A DNA stretch of 64,000 bases from Nostoc sp. CHAB 5824 (lineage in GTDB: Bacteria > Cyanobacteriota > Cyanobacteriia > Cyanobacteriales > Nostocaceae), in contig NZ_JAIVFT010000022.1 in NCBI RefSeq assembly GCF_020829665.1, positions 62,001 to 126,000 on the forward strand. The letters are read 5' to 3'. The notes below the pieces were generated by a model, which was given only the letters and a program-made list of their open reading frames with translations, ran no database searches and was not told the origin of the DNA. How positions within the stretch are numbered: the first letter of the stretch is position 1; each line of letters starts with the position of its first letter. This document shows, in pieces, positions 8,099 through 18,100 of this stretch. Made by a program: the position numbers and the translations under genes.

Positions 8099-10627
8099 AT
8101 GCGTGCAGTACTGATGGCAGGCGGTTCGGGAACGAGGCTTCGCCCGTTAACTTGCGATCTGCCCAAACCGATGGTGCCAATCCTTAATCGACCAATTGCC
8201 GAACATATTATCAATCTCCTCAAACGACATCAAATTACAGAAGTTATTGCAACATTGCATTATTTACCTGATGTCTTGCGAGACTATTTTCAAGATGGCA
8301 GTGATTTTGGCGTCCAGATGACATACGCCGTCGAAGAAGATCAGCCTTTGGGTACAGCAGGCTGTGTAAAAAATATTGCCGAACTTCTTGATGAAACCTT
8401 TTTAGTCATTAGCGGCGATAGCATAACAGATTTTGACCTCACGGGAGCGATTGCATTTCACAAACAAAATAAGTCAAAAGCTACTTTGATTTTGACCAGG
8501 GTTCCCAACCCGATTGAGTTTGGGGTGGTGATTACCGATCAGGAAGGACGGATTCGGCGATTTTTAGAAAAACCCTCTAGTAGTGAAATTTTTTCTGATA
8601 CCGTCAACACTGGCACTTACATTCTCGAACCAGAAGTTTTGGAATATCTGCCAGCAAACGTTGAATGCGACTTTTCCAAAGATTTATTCCCCTTACTACT
8701 AGCAAAAGATGAGCCAATGTATGGTTACGTTGCTCAAGGTTACTGGTGCGATGTTGGTCACCTAGATGCTTATCGGGAAGCTCAATATGATGCCTTAGAT
8801 GGTAAGGTAAATCTTGATTTTGCCTACAAAGAAGTTTCTACTAAGTTATGGGTGGGACAAAATACTTACATCGACCAGACGGCTGTAATTGAAAGCCCAG
8901 CAGTAATTGGTGACAATTGCCGCATTGGGGCAAGAGTACAGATTGAGGCAGGAACCGTAATTGGAGATAATGTCACTATTGGCGCTGATGCGAATCTCAA
9001 ACGTCCCATAGTGTGGAATGGAGCATTCATTGGCGATGAAGCACATCTTTCTGCCTGTGTGATTTCCCGTGGCACTCGTGTAGACCGCCGCGCTCATGTC
9101 TTAGAAGCTGCTGTTGTAGGTTCGCTTTCCACGGTGGGAGAAGAAGCCCAAATTAGCCCCGGCGTACGCGTTTGGCCCAGTAAAAAGATTGAGTCAGGGG
9201 CAGTTTTAAATATTAACTTGATTTGGGGGAACACCGCCCAACGGAATTTATTTGGGCAACGTGGTGTGCAAGGATTAGCTAATATCGACATCACCCCAGA
9301 ATTTGCCGTAAAATTGGGAGCTGCTTACGGTTCTACCTTGAAACCTGGTTCTAAGGTAACGGTTTCTCGTGACCAGCGTAATATCTCTCGGATGGTGACA
9401 CGATCGCTTATTGCTGGTTTGATGTCAGTAGGTATTGATATTCAAAACCTCGATGCTACAGCTATCCCCATTGCCCGCACGGTTATACCCACAATGTCGG
9501 TAGCTGGTGGTATCCATGTGCGGGTACACCCCGATCGCCCTGACTACATTTTGATTGAATTCATGGATGCCAAGGGCATTAATATCACCAAAGCCCTGGA
9601 AAAGAAAATTGAAGGGGCTTACTTTAAGGAAGATATGCGGCGGGCGCTAATTCATGAAATTGGCGATGTATCTTATCCTAGCCAAGTCATGGATCGCTAC
9701 TGCACTGCTTTTGAGAAACTGTTGCATGTTCATACACTCCGCAACAGCCGCGCAAAAGTTGTGATTGACTATGTTTATGCCGTATCGGGGGCAGTTTTAC
9801 CTCAAATGTTGGATAAATTTGGTGCTGATGCAGTGGTACTGAATGCTAGTGTCAATAAAACAGCAATGTCAATCACTGACCGCGAAGGACTGCTGACTCA
9901 GTTAGGTCATGTAGTGGAGGCATTGAAAGCTAACTTTGGTGTGCAAGTATCAGCTAATGGGGAACAGCTGATTCTAGTTGATGAATCAGGCTTCCCAATT
10001 CGTGGGGAAACTTTAACAGCACTCATGGTAGACATGATTCTGACGGCTAACCCTAGAGGAACGGTAGTAGTGCCAGTCCATGCTTCCAGTGCTATTGAAC
10101 AAGTCGCCCGCCGCCACGATGGTAGAGTGATTCGCACTAAAGCTAACCCTACAGCTTTAATGGAGGCTTGTCAAAAAAATCCGAATGTGGTGTTGGGAGG
10201 TAGTGGAGAGACTGGTTTTATTTTCCCGCAACTGCATCCGGGATTTGATTCTATGTTCTGCATTGCCAAGATAATTGAGATGTTGACTATACAGGAGCGA
10301 TCGCTTGCTGCTGCGCGGTCAGAATTGCCCCGTGTAATTCACAAAACTTATACAATACGCTGCCCGTGGACTGCCAAGGGTGCTTTGATGCGTTATTTGG
10401 TGGAAACTCACCCAGCCCAAAATTTAGAACTCATCGATGGAGTGAAAATTTGTCAACCCTATGATGACAGTTGGCTGTTAGTTTTACCAGATGCTAGTGA
10501 ACCATTGGTGCATTTGTATGCAAATAGTAATGATCGCGATTGGGTAGATGAGACTGTGAGAAACTACCGCACCCGTGTCCAGACTTTTGTAGAAAGACAA
10601 CAAGAATATCAACCCACTGAAGCGTAA
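8099..10627 (+). CDS. Sugar-1-phosphate nucleotidyltransferase with hexapeptide repeats and degenerate phosphomannomutase domain
   Basis: 842 aa. Residues 1-235 are an NTP-transferase: MAGGSGTRLRPLT signature, LPKPMVPI, SGDSITDFD metal site and EKP loop. Residues ~250-375 contain left-handed beta-helix hexapeptides (AVIGDNCRIGARV, GTVIGDNVTIGADA). Residues ~380-830 have the phosphoglucomutase/phosphomannomutase architecture, but the catalytic phosphoserine loop (normally TASHNP) reads RVHPDR near 475-480 and the DGDGDR metal loop is replaced around 578-590 (LNASVNKTAMS). The sugar-specificity loop region is GGSGETGFIFP. The protein should make an NDP-sugar, most likely GDP-mannose or a related glucose nucleotide; the C-terminal part is probably non-catalytic. 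It follows two glycosyltransferases on the same strand, and a strong AAGGAGG fixes the start. Confidence 0.85.
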   Translation: MRAVLMAGGSGTRLRPLTCDLPKPMVPILNRPIAEHIINLLKRHQITEVIATLHYLPDVLRDYFQDGSDFGVQMTYAVEEDQPLGTAGCVKNIAELLDETFLVISGDSITDFDLTGAIAFHKQNKSKATLILTRVPNPIEFGVVITDQEGRIRRFLEKPSSSEIFSDTVNTGTYILEPEVLEYLPANVECDFSKDLFPLLLAKDEPMYGYVAQGYWCDVGHLDAYREAQYDALDGKVNLDFAYKEVSTKLWVGQNTYIDQTAVIESPAVIGDNCRIGARVQIEAGTVIGDNVTIGADANLKRPIVWNGAFIGDEAHLSACVISRGTRVDRRAHVLEAAVVGSLSTVGEEAQISPGVRVWPSKKIESGAVLNINLIWGNTAQRNLFGQRGVQGLANIDITPEFAVKLGAAYGSTLKPGSKVTVSRDQRNISRMVTRSLIAGLMSVGIDIQNLDATAIPIARTVIPTMSVAGGIHVRVHPDRPDYILIEFMDAKGINITKALEKKIEGAYFKEDMRRALIHEIGDVSYPSQVMDRYCTAFEKLLHVHTLRNSRAKVVIDYVYAVSGAVLPQMLDKFGADAVVLNASVNKTAMSITDREGLLTQLGHVVEALKANFGVQVSANGEQLILVDESGFPIRGETLTALMVDMILTANPRGTVVVPVHASSAIEQVARRHDGRVIRTKANPTALMEACQKNPNVVLGGSGETGFIFPQLHPGFDSMFCIAKIIEMLTIQERSLAAARSELPRVIHKTYTIRCPWTAKGALMRYLVETHPAQNLELIDGVKICQPYDDSWLLVLPDASEPLVHLYANSNDRDWVDETVRNYRTRVQTFVERQQEYQPTEA

Positions 10628-11246
10628 TTTGTAATGACGCTCTCTACGAGACGCTAAAAGCGAACGCGGACTCGCTACCGCTACGCTAACGTAATTCGTA
10701 ATTCGTAATTAAAGAATTTAATTACGAACTACGAATTATGTTGACCACCCGCCCAACTATCGGGAGGAAAGTAGGCTTTTGCTTTTGTCCCTGTAGTTTA
10801 CTCAAACTATTAAAAATTGATTTATATTTATAAATCGTTCAATTTAAAATACTACCAATTGAAGAAGAATTCAGAAGTCAGAATCAATTCATTTGAGGTG
10901 TGAATCCCCAAATGAATTGAAAACCACCAAATGTTCTTGTTTTGTGGGGGTGCAAAAACGCCGGTTATTCAGACGCTCGATAGCGTAGCGTTAGCGACGT
11001 AGGAGCGTCTGACTCGCTAACGCTACGCTATCCGCTTTTTCGGTCAGAATTCATGCTGAATTCTGACGACTGACTCCTGAATTCTGTTCGACAAAAAATA
11101 TAGCAAGCAATTCTAATTTATTCGTTAAAAGTTAGCTCCCCGACTTCTTTAATAAGTCAAGGAGCTTGATACCGCAAATTTTCACAAATCAAATAGAATT
11201 GCTATAACTAACCCTCTCAAATCATCTTGGGAGGGGTTCAAAATTA
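10628..11246. repeat. Repeat-rich intergenic region with four hairpins
   Basis: No gene. It holds an AT-rich stem (10693-10737, AATTCGTAATT arms), a long GC-rich stem (10979-10997 paired with 11014-11032, 19 of 19), a near-palindrome of GAATTC type (11044-11066) and the AGCTCC...GGAGCT hairpin (11134-11166), which may terminate the gene on the minus strand. Pieces of the second and third recur at 28675-28780. Confidence 0.75.
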
Positions 11247-11555
11247 TCATAGAACATTCGGACATTCAGGTAAATTCCTACCAGCGTATTTGCAATCAAA
11301 ATAAATTAAAGCTTCCCTAGTAGAGGTGAATGCTCTACTTGTGGAGTATGCGTCACTGTTTGAACTTGCTTCAGATGACCAAATTTTCAAATAGTAACCA
11401 CTGTTATCATCTGTAGACCATAATTCATAACGGTAATTACCTCCTGCCCCCTGACTATTTAAGTAGTCAGCTAGTGCTGGATTCGATGCAGGCAACAAGC
11501 TCAATACAGTCAAAATAGGAATTACACCTACTTTTAATATTTGGATTAATTTCAT
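11247..11555 (-). CDS. Small secreted protein, unknown function
   Basis: 102 aa. The N-terminus MKLIQILKVGVIPILTVLSLLPASNPALA is a clear Sec signal peptide with an ALA cleavage site before DYLNSQ. The mature ~73 aa are rich in Tyr, Ser and Asn (NYRYELWSTDDNSGYYLKIW) and carry two cysteines (DCKYAGRNLPEC) that could form a disulphide. No catalytic motif or family is recognised. It stands alone on the minus strand between repeat-rich DNA and the divergent hydrolase gene. The signal peptide supports it as a real gene. Confidence 0.65.
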   Translation of the reverse strand: MKLIQILKVGVIPILTVLSLLPASNPALADYLNSQGAGGNYRYELWSTDDNSGYYLKIWSSEASSNSDAYSTSRAFTSTREALIYFDCKYAGRNLPECPNVL

Positions 11556-11870
11556 AAATGCACAAAAAACTTACTCTCTTTAGCTTCCTTTACCGTTGTA
11601 TATTTTTAAATCAGTAATCATCTGGAATATTGTGTGAGGATATCGTAAGGTACTGACAAAAAGTTGGCTTATAGCTCATGTTGGGATGGAATGAACCGCC
11701 TTTTCGGTTTGTTTCCTGAAATAGGTTACAAAACTTTACTTGTATTAAATGATAAAATTTTGCAATAATTCTGGTAGGATATCTTCAAGCTTATTGACAT
11801 ATATATTCATTAAGCTAAAAATATATTTCAACAAGGCAAACAGGTGTCCTAGCGATCGCAATAGGTATTT
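11556..11870. other. Divergent intergenic region between secreted protein and hydrolase genes
   Basis: 315 bp with no ORF. TTGACA at 11794-11799 with AT-rich TAAAAATAT 16-18 bases later could be a promoter for the + strand hydrolase gene, which starts 50 bp further on. This is weak, pattern-only evidence. Confidence 0.35.
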
Positions 11871-12623
11871 ATGTCTGATTCATTTGATGTTTTGTGGTTA
11901 AATGCCAGTCCTATTTTGAAGCGTTTTGATAAACCATTACTTAAATACTTATCTGGGTATATGAGAATTGCCCAGTGGGAATACCAGCAAACCAAAGATG
12001 AAGCCAGTTCGATAGATCAAGCTGTGGAGTTGCTGTACGATTTTTTAGAATGGCGCGATCGCCCCGTGCATTTAGCAGGTCATGGTATAGGTGGTGCGAT
12101 CGCCTTGACCTTTGCGCGTCGATTTCCGCAAAAAGTGCGATCGCTCACCCTGCTAGCTGTAGCTGCTCAACCAGCAAACAATTGGCACGCTCACTATTAC
12201 TTTCAACGACAACTTTTTAGCATCAGCCGTGAACTAGTTTTAGCAAGCAGCGTTCGCAGTCTATTTGGAAATCAACCACCTCACACCGCTAAGAAGTTAG
12301 TAGCTGCCTTAGATAAAGATTTAGAACAATCTCCCTCATCACACTCTTTATTTAAGTTGGTTTATTTACCCAAGGGTGGAGTTTCTATGCCAATGATGGT
12401 GTGTGGTAGCAAGAGCGATCCAATAGTCAACCCAACTGCATTGCATGACTGGTTGAATTGGTTCAAGCCAGAAGATAAGCTCTGGGAATGCCCACAAGGA
12501 TATCATTTTTTTCATTACTTCTATCCTCAACAGGTTGGCGAACAAATTTTGAGTTTTTGGGAATGCCACCATCCGCATTTGGTGGAAGCATCTGCACTAT
12601 CCTTTAGCAGTTCTACAAATTAG
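11871..12623 (+). CDS. Alpha/beta hydrolase-fold protein lacking the nucleophile serine
   Basis: 250 aa, alpha/beta hydrolase fold. The strand-turn-helix around residues 66-90 (VHLAGHGIGGAIALTFARRFPQ) is the nucleophile elbow, but the usual G-H-S-x-G-G reads G-H-G-I-G-G with Gly72 in place of Ser; the codon is GGT. The later MMVCGSKSDPIV acid loop and the His in QGYHFFHYF are still recognisable. The first ~60 residues are short compared with typical members, so the early oxyanion strand may be abbreviated. Unless another residue takes over, it should be inactive as a serine hydrolase and might act as a binding or scaffolding protein. It is convergent with the lipase-AAA gene downstream. Confidence 0.75.
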   Translation: MSDSFDVLWLNASPILKRFDKPLLKYLSGYMRIAQWEYQQTKDEASSIDQAVELLYDFLEWRDRPVHLAGHGIGGAIALTFARRFPQKVRSLTLLAVAAQPANNWHAHYYFQRQLFSISRELVLASSVRSLFGNQPPHTAKKLVAALDKDLEQSPSSHSLFKLVYLPKGGVSMPMMVCGSKSDPIVNPTALHDWLNWFKPEDKLWECPQGYHFFHYFYPQQVGEQILSFWECHHPHLVEASALSFSSSTN

Positions 12624-12726
12624 TAAAATTATTAATTGTTCAGTAAGATACAAGAGTGCGATCGCCTTTGGTGTTGGTGCTGCGATCGCTAATTATTTAT
12701 GCTTCATCCTCTCAAGCTGGGTGTAA

Positions 12727-14592
12727 TCATTCGGATAGGCGATCTCGAAAATAAAGGCGATATAAATTACAAAGGCATTGAACTTCATTTCCTTTAAATT
12801 CAATTAAGCCTAGACTGCGTAATTTAAAACTTTGTGCAGCATCTAACTTAACAGGAATATCACTATTGATCACTTTTTTGATCGCTGTTTTTAACAATTT
12901 ATCTTCTTCTAGCAGTGAAAGATAGGGATGTAAAAAGCCCCTAAATAATCCCTCGTCAGTGGGAGCAACTTTCAAGAACTGTTCTAAAGTTAAATTACCT
13001 GTGGCAATTTGATAAAGAGCAGTCCTTAATAAATAAGGATGACCATCAATCATTCCCCTTAGTTGTCCGATTTGTGTATCTGACCAATTTAATTTATGTC
13101 GTTGGACTAATTCTTGTATTTGTGTAGCGTTTAATTCTCCTATTTCGATAGATAACCCCACATTAAAGGGAGATTGATTCACATTTAGAGAAACATATAC
13201 TTCTTGAGAATGTGCAATTACTAAACGAAATTTTTGCCAGATTTCTTCGTTTTTACCTTTTTCATGCCAAGCTCGGAGTAGAGCAAAAAATTCTTGAGCA
13301 ATTTCGGGATAAGGAAAAATTTTATCAATATCATCTAAGCTTAATACTAGGGGAGCATCAATATTTTTAAGCAAGTATTCTTTGAAATAATTAGTGCAGT
13401 TTCGTTGATTACTTAATCGCTTCTTCCAATATTTATCTATTTGTTCTTCTAGCCCTAATTCTTCACTCAGAACTGCACAAAATCCCTGTAAAAAGTTACT
13501 GAGGTCGGCAAGACTTTCTTTACTCCATAAATTAAGAGAAACTGTGCGATAACCTTTTTGTTTACTATAGTCAAGAATACGACTCATTAGGGAAGTTTTA
13601 CCCATCTTTTGCGGCGCTTTGATGCGGATTAACGCCCCTGGTTGGAGGATGGATTCATAACATTTAATTTCTATCTCTGGACGCTCGATATAAAAGCAGG
13701 AGTTAAGAGGAACTTGACCATCAGTATTTTCAAAAATCACTGAGTATTTCTTCTCTTTTGGTGTTGGTTGTTCAACAATGCCTAGATTAATTAGCAATTG
13801 TTGCTTAATAAACTGACTCACTCCCTTATAGACTAAATTCTCTGTTGATTTTGGCTTGGTGATAGAAAGATGGTCGTCATCTGTAGCGGTAGGTTGGACA
13901 TCTTTGATGCCTGGGTTAGCGCTATCTGGGTCTACAACCAAAAAACCTTGAGTGGGCTTTGTTTCAAAATAAACTTTTGTAGCAATTTCCAAGGAATCAA
14001 CATTTTGCCGATACCACTCGTTAAGTTGACGCAGTTGTGGAATATGTGCTTTTAGTTCATCAACGCTGACAGAGGTTCGTGCCAAAATGCCAATTTTATC
14101 GACTAAGTTAGCAAGATGAGAACCCGTGTGAGGAGTAGATAGAAATACAATGGCTTTTGTCTGTTGAATAACTACTGTTTTTTGGAATGTCTGAGCATTA
14201 CGCAGCATTTCTTTGACTAATAATCCACCCATACTATGAGTGATAAAAATTATTGGGTATTTTCCAATATTATTAACTTCTAAATATTCCTGTAAATTAC
14301 TAGCACGGTCAAAGAGTGGCATTGTTGAACCTTTCCATTCAGAGGCTTCAGCATTGTAGCCAAAAGACCAAATACCTAAATCTGGTCTTTCTTGTGCAAG
14401 CCACGTTAACCAGAAATTATCATCGTTGCGTAGTTCTTGGGGATGCCAAGTTGCTCGTGCGTGACCACCTAAACCATGAACAAAAATCACATCCCCGCAA
14501 TGCTTAGGGTTGTCGCATCCTGATATTTTGATTAAACCAGTCATCTCTGCGGATTCAGGTTTTGGGGGTTTAGAAAAAATGTTAAAAGGCAT
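12727..14592 (-). CDS. Lipase-like alpha/beta hydrolase fused to AAA-like (STAND-type) ATPase
   Basis: 621 aa, two parts. Residues ~30-260 are a PGAP1/DUF676-like serine hydrolase: oxyanion FVHGLGGHARATW, nucleophile elbow THSMGG with Ser120, and a probable acid/His region ending TDDDHLSITKP. Residues ~285-600 are the cyanobacterial AAA-like domain: entry FYIERPEIE, P-loop APQKMGKTSLM near 325, Walker B LVLSLDDIDKIF near 415 and an arginine-rich helical tail. In STAND proteins the NTPase senses a signal and releases the effector, so the lipase would be the effector here. That is inference; the reaction is not known. The next gene on the same strand is another AAA-like protein (15113-18124), separated by transposon debris. 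Confidence 0.82.
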   Translation of the reverse strand: MPFNIFSKPPKPESAEMTGLIKISGCDNPKHCGDVIFVHGLGGHARATWHPQELRNDDNFWLTWLAQERPDLGIWSFGYNAEASEWKGSTMPLFDRASNLQEYLEVNNIGKYPIIFITHSMGGLLVKEMLRNAQTFQKTVVIQQTKAIVFLSTPHTGSHLANLVDKIGILARTSVSVDELKAHIPQLRQLNEWYRQNVDSLEIATKVYFETKPTQGFLVVDPDSANPGIKDVQPTATDDDHLSITKPKSTENLVYKGVSQFIKQQLLINLGIVEQPTPKEKKYSVIFENTDGQVPLNSCFYIERPEIEIKCYESILQPGALIRIKAPQKMGKTSLMSRILDYSKQKGYRTVSLNLWSKESLADLSNFLQGFCAVLSEELGLEEQIDKYWKKRLSNQRNCTNYFKEYLLKNIDAPLVLSLDDIDKIFPYPEIAQEFFALLRAWHEKGKNEEIWQKFRLVIAHSQEVYVSLNVNQSPFNVGLSIEIGELNATQIQELVQRHKLNWSDTQIGQLRGMIDGHPYLLRTALYQIATGNLTLEQFLKVAPTDEGLFRGFLHPYLSLLEEDKLLKTAIKKVINSDIPVKLDAAQSFKLRSLGLIEFKGNEVQCLCNLYRLYFRDRLSE

Positions 14593-14628
14593 AGATATTA
14601 TGGAGATAATGATATATGAAAAATTATT

Positions 14629-14811
14629 ATGCCACGGCTACAACGCGGCTTAAAACTAGGATACAGCTATCACGTCACTACTCGGTGTAATAACCGCGAG
14701 TTCAAATTAACGTGTCACGAATGCCGTCATGTGTTTCTCTATGCTATCAAGAAGGCATTGGCTAAATTTAAATTTAAGCTTTATGCCCTATATATTACAA
14801 TACTGGTCGGT
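14629..14811 (+). pseudogene. Truncated REP-associated (IS200-like, Y1) transposase
   Basis: The frame starts MPRLQRGLKLGYSYHVTTRCNNREF and continues with ECRHVFLYAIKKALAKFKFKLYAL, the N-terminal block of REP-associated tyrosine transposases (RAYT). It stops after 61 codons, just where the HUH metal-binding motif (usually SNHVHYL) should come, and a short inverted-repeat element starts at 14804. No later part of the gene (catalytic Tyr) is visible downstream, so this is a dead fragment. Confidence 0.8.
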
Positions 14812-14927
14812 TAAAAATATTTGTAGGTTGGGTTGAGGCTTTGCGAAACCCAACCTACCCCGCAAAATCTTGGGTTTCGTTCCTTAACCCAACCTACACA
14901 TTTTTATTTTTTAGGCTTAACCGATCA
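14804..14927. mobile_element. MITE-like inverted repeat of the GTAGGTTGGGTT family
   Basis: The ends TGGTCGGTTAA (14804-14814) and TTAACCGATCA (14917-14927) are inverted repeats with one mismatch. Inside, 14822-14898 forms a second inverted pair, TGTAGGTTGGGTTGAGG against CCTTAACCCAACCTACA. It interrupts the RAYT fragment. Relatives lie at 48950-49075. Confidence 0.6.
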
Positions 14928-15112
14928 CTATTGCTGGTACACAGCAATGTATTTTAATAGCTCTTCTCAATTCCCTTTGTGTTGTTTGTTTTTTTCTTTG
15001 CCTTGTGCATTGGCTGAAGTGAGGTATTGAATCTCCAAAAGCCTTATTATTGTGTAGAAAATTTCTCAGAAATAAATATTTACAATTTTCTAAAAGACTT
15101 ATATGCTAAACT

Positions 15113-18100
15113 TTACAAGTCTCTGCAAGAACAAAAGAGATACTCTCTAATTCTTAATTTCTTTCCCTTGCTCTGGGAGATAATATCCCTATATCTTTCC
15201 ATTTCCATGCGCGGCAGTTCTCCTTTCACAGATACCCTATTCCCATCCTCATTATCCAGCGAAATAAGGTTCATGGGTAATTCCTCATATCTTCTCCACT
15301 CCCCATCTTTTCCTTTCCATCCCACCTTTTTTATAAAATCATTATACCCTTTGTCGTTCCAATTTCTCCATTTTTTCTTCTCCCAATCAAAATCGAGAGA
15401 ATTGCCACTAGCCAAATATATTTTTTTCTGGGTACTGTAACCAAAATACCCTTTGGAGTTATTGACCCAAAGGGTATCTAGGTTTTTCAAATCATTACAA
15501 TTAAACTTTCTGACATCAGCTAAATTTAAATAACCTTGTCCTTCTCTTCCAGCTGAATAGACAATAAACTGCCAACTTTTTAAATCTGCTTCTCGCCATC
15601 TTTGTTGCTTCATTAAATAGTCTAATTCATTTAATAAATGTTCTTTTAAAGATTGATCATAAACTGGATTTGAGTCGTCTAATTCTTTAAGCTGACGATA
15701 AAGCAAAGCCACGATATCAGCATTACCATTGTAGAGAATATTTAGATCTAAAGTAAATAATTCAACATCAGATTTAAACTTAGATTCTAGCATGTTAAGA
15801 TGCTCAAATGCTTTCTTGTAATCTACTAAAGCCTTAGCTTTATTTGAGCGTTGTCCTAACTTAGCTTTAGCATAGTTAATGTAAACTAAAATAGCTAAAT
15901 TGGTTGAATTCTTATCAATTTGCTTTTCTATTTTTGATAATTCTTGCAGACTTATAGTAAAATTCTTCCAGGTCTTTTTTAAATTCTCTATTTGATTTCG
16001 CTCTTTTTCTTCACCAGCTAAGTATTGATACCCTAAAACCAGCGCACCATCTAGTAAAGCCTCTTTTAGCTGAGAATTACTAATTTTATCTTGCAAAACT
16101 AAGCCTGCAATATTCAAATACTGATTAGCTTCGTTTGTTTTTCCTTTTTGCTGTAGTTGAGAACCCACTGCTGATAATTCTCTAATTTTAGCAATAGATT
16201 GTTTGAGTTCATTTGTCTTCCTATTAGAGGTTTCAAGCTCTTGTTTTATAGCTCTAACTCGCGCTTCAATATTTCGCTGCTGAATTTTGAAATTTTTAAC
16301 TTGCTGTTCAGCCTGATTAATTTCTAGAGATTTGGATTTTAATTCTATTTTAAGTTTTTCAGCAGCTTCAGTTAATTGATTTTTTTGTACTTCTGAACTC
16401 TTTTTATCCTTTTGAGCTTTATCTAAATTTTTCTTAGCTTTTTTAGCTTTTTCTTGAGCATTATTGACTGCTAGCTGCTGTGTTTTTATTTGCTCATTTA
16501 AGCCTGCTAATTGCTTATTACTATTATTAAGTTCTCGGTTAGCTTGATCAGATTTAGTTTCAGCTTGTGTAGCTATTTTTTGAGCCTTCTCAGCTTTTTG
16601 TTGTTCATTTATTGCTTTACTACCAGCTATAAATGCCACTATTACAGATACACCTAAAGTAATGGATAGAACAATAACTCCTAAACGTATTCTTTTCTTA
16701 GCAGTTACTAATTGTCTTTCTGCTTCCTGTTTAGCCTCAGCTTCAATTTCTCTAGCCCTTTCTGCTGCTTCCTTTTCTTTCCTTTCTCTTTCCAATTCTG
16801 CCTGTATTTCTCTTTCTGCTAGTTCCTCTTCTCGCTCTCGTTTACCACTAGCTGCTAAAAATTCTGAATCTTGAAAACCTAAATTTTTACCTTTTTTCCA
16901 AGTTTCTGCGTCTACTAAAGCTTTTCCCCGCAATAACCGAGATTCATCCTGTTTTCCTGATAATATCCACTGACGATAATTCTCTGCATAAGGACGCAAA
17001 CTTGCTAGAGTTTTATCAATCCATAAGTTGTCAAAAATGGTTTGATAAATCAGGTTATAAACCTTTAATCTACTCTCATTGTTAACAACGATTCCCGCTA
17101 ACTGTAAATCACTCTGTTCAATACTGCTATCAACATCTATTCCGCCTGAGTGCCATACTTGTTGATATAAATTTAATAAGTATGCTGCTTTCTGTTCATC
17201 TCTTTTTAAAATTCTATCCTGAATCGTTCTAAAATGTTCCGGTTCATCTTGAGATTCCCAATTTTGAATCACTCTATTTCTGACTAAATTTTCCACAAAA
17301 GCAGCTTCTTCGCCTGGGGGAATTACAGTTTTAGATTTACAGACAAATTCACAGACTTTCTGAGTTAAAAAGGGCTGTCCTCCAGTCCAGTCTAAAATCG
17401 CTTTGAGTACGGCTTCTGGGTTGCTAGTTTGTCCAGATAATCCGTTTATTAAAGGTAAAGCTTCTGCAAATTCAAATCCGGTTAATTCAATTCCTTTTCC
17501 AATATTAAAAGGAGTGCGCTTTTTATCTTGAATTAACTCAGAAGGGGTGGCGACTCCCAAAAGCACAAAAGTAATGCGTTGATATTCAGGATTATCAACT
17601 CTTTGATTAAAGAAAGCTCGAATTAAAGCAAAGAAATCATCAACCGAAAATTTTAAACTCAGAATACTATCAATTTCATCAATAAAAATAACAATCTGTG
17701 TGGAGATTAATGTTAGTAATTTATCAATAAATTTACCAAAAATCTGCACATAAGATGATCGAAAATTTTCTTCGCCTAACTGATCTATATCAAACTGACC
17801 ACCTAACTTTAAACTTTCAGAACTATAAATAGTATCAATAATCCCAAAATACCATTGTTCAGATGTTATTTGTGATGTCCCAATTGCAGTTAAATCAATA
17901 GATACACAAGCAATTCCTTCACTCTGTAATCTTTGCATTATGCGGACACGTAAACTGGATTTTCCCATTTGTCGAGAGTTGAGGACAAAACAAAACTCTC
18001 CAGCCTTCACAGCCTGATACAAATCTTCATCAGCTTTGCGTGTGACGTAGGTAGGTGCATTAGCAGGAAGACTACCACCAAATTGATATTGATAATTTTG

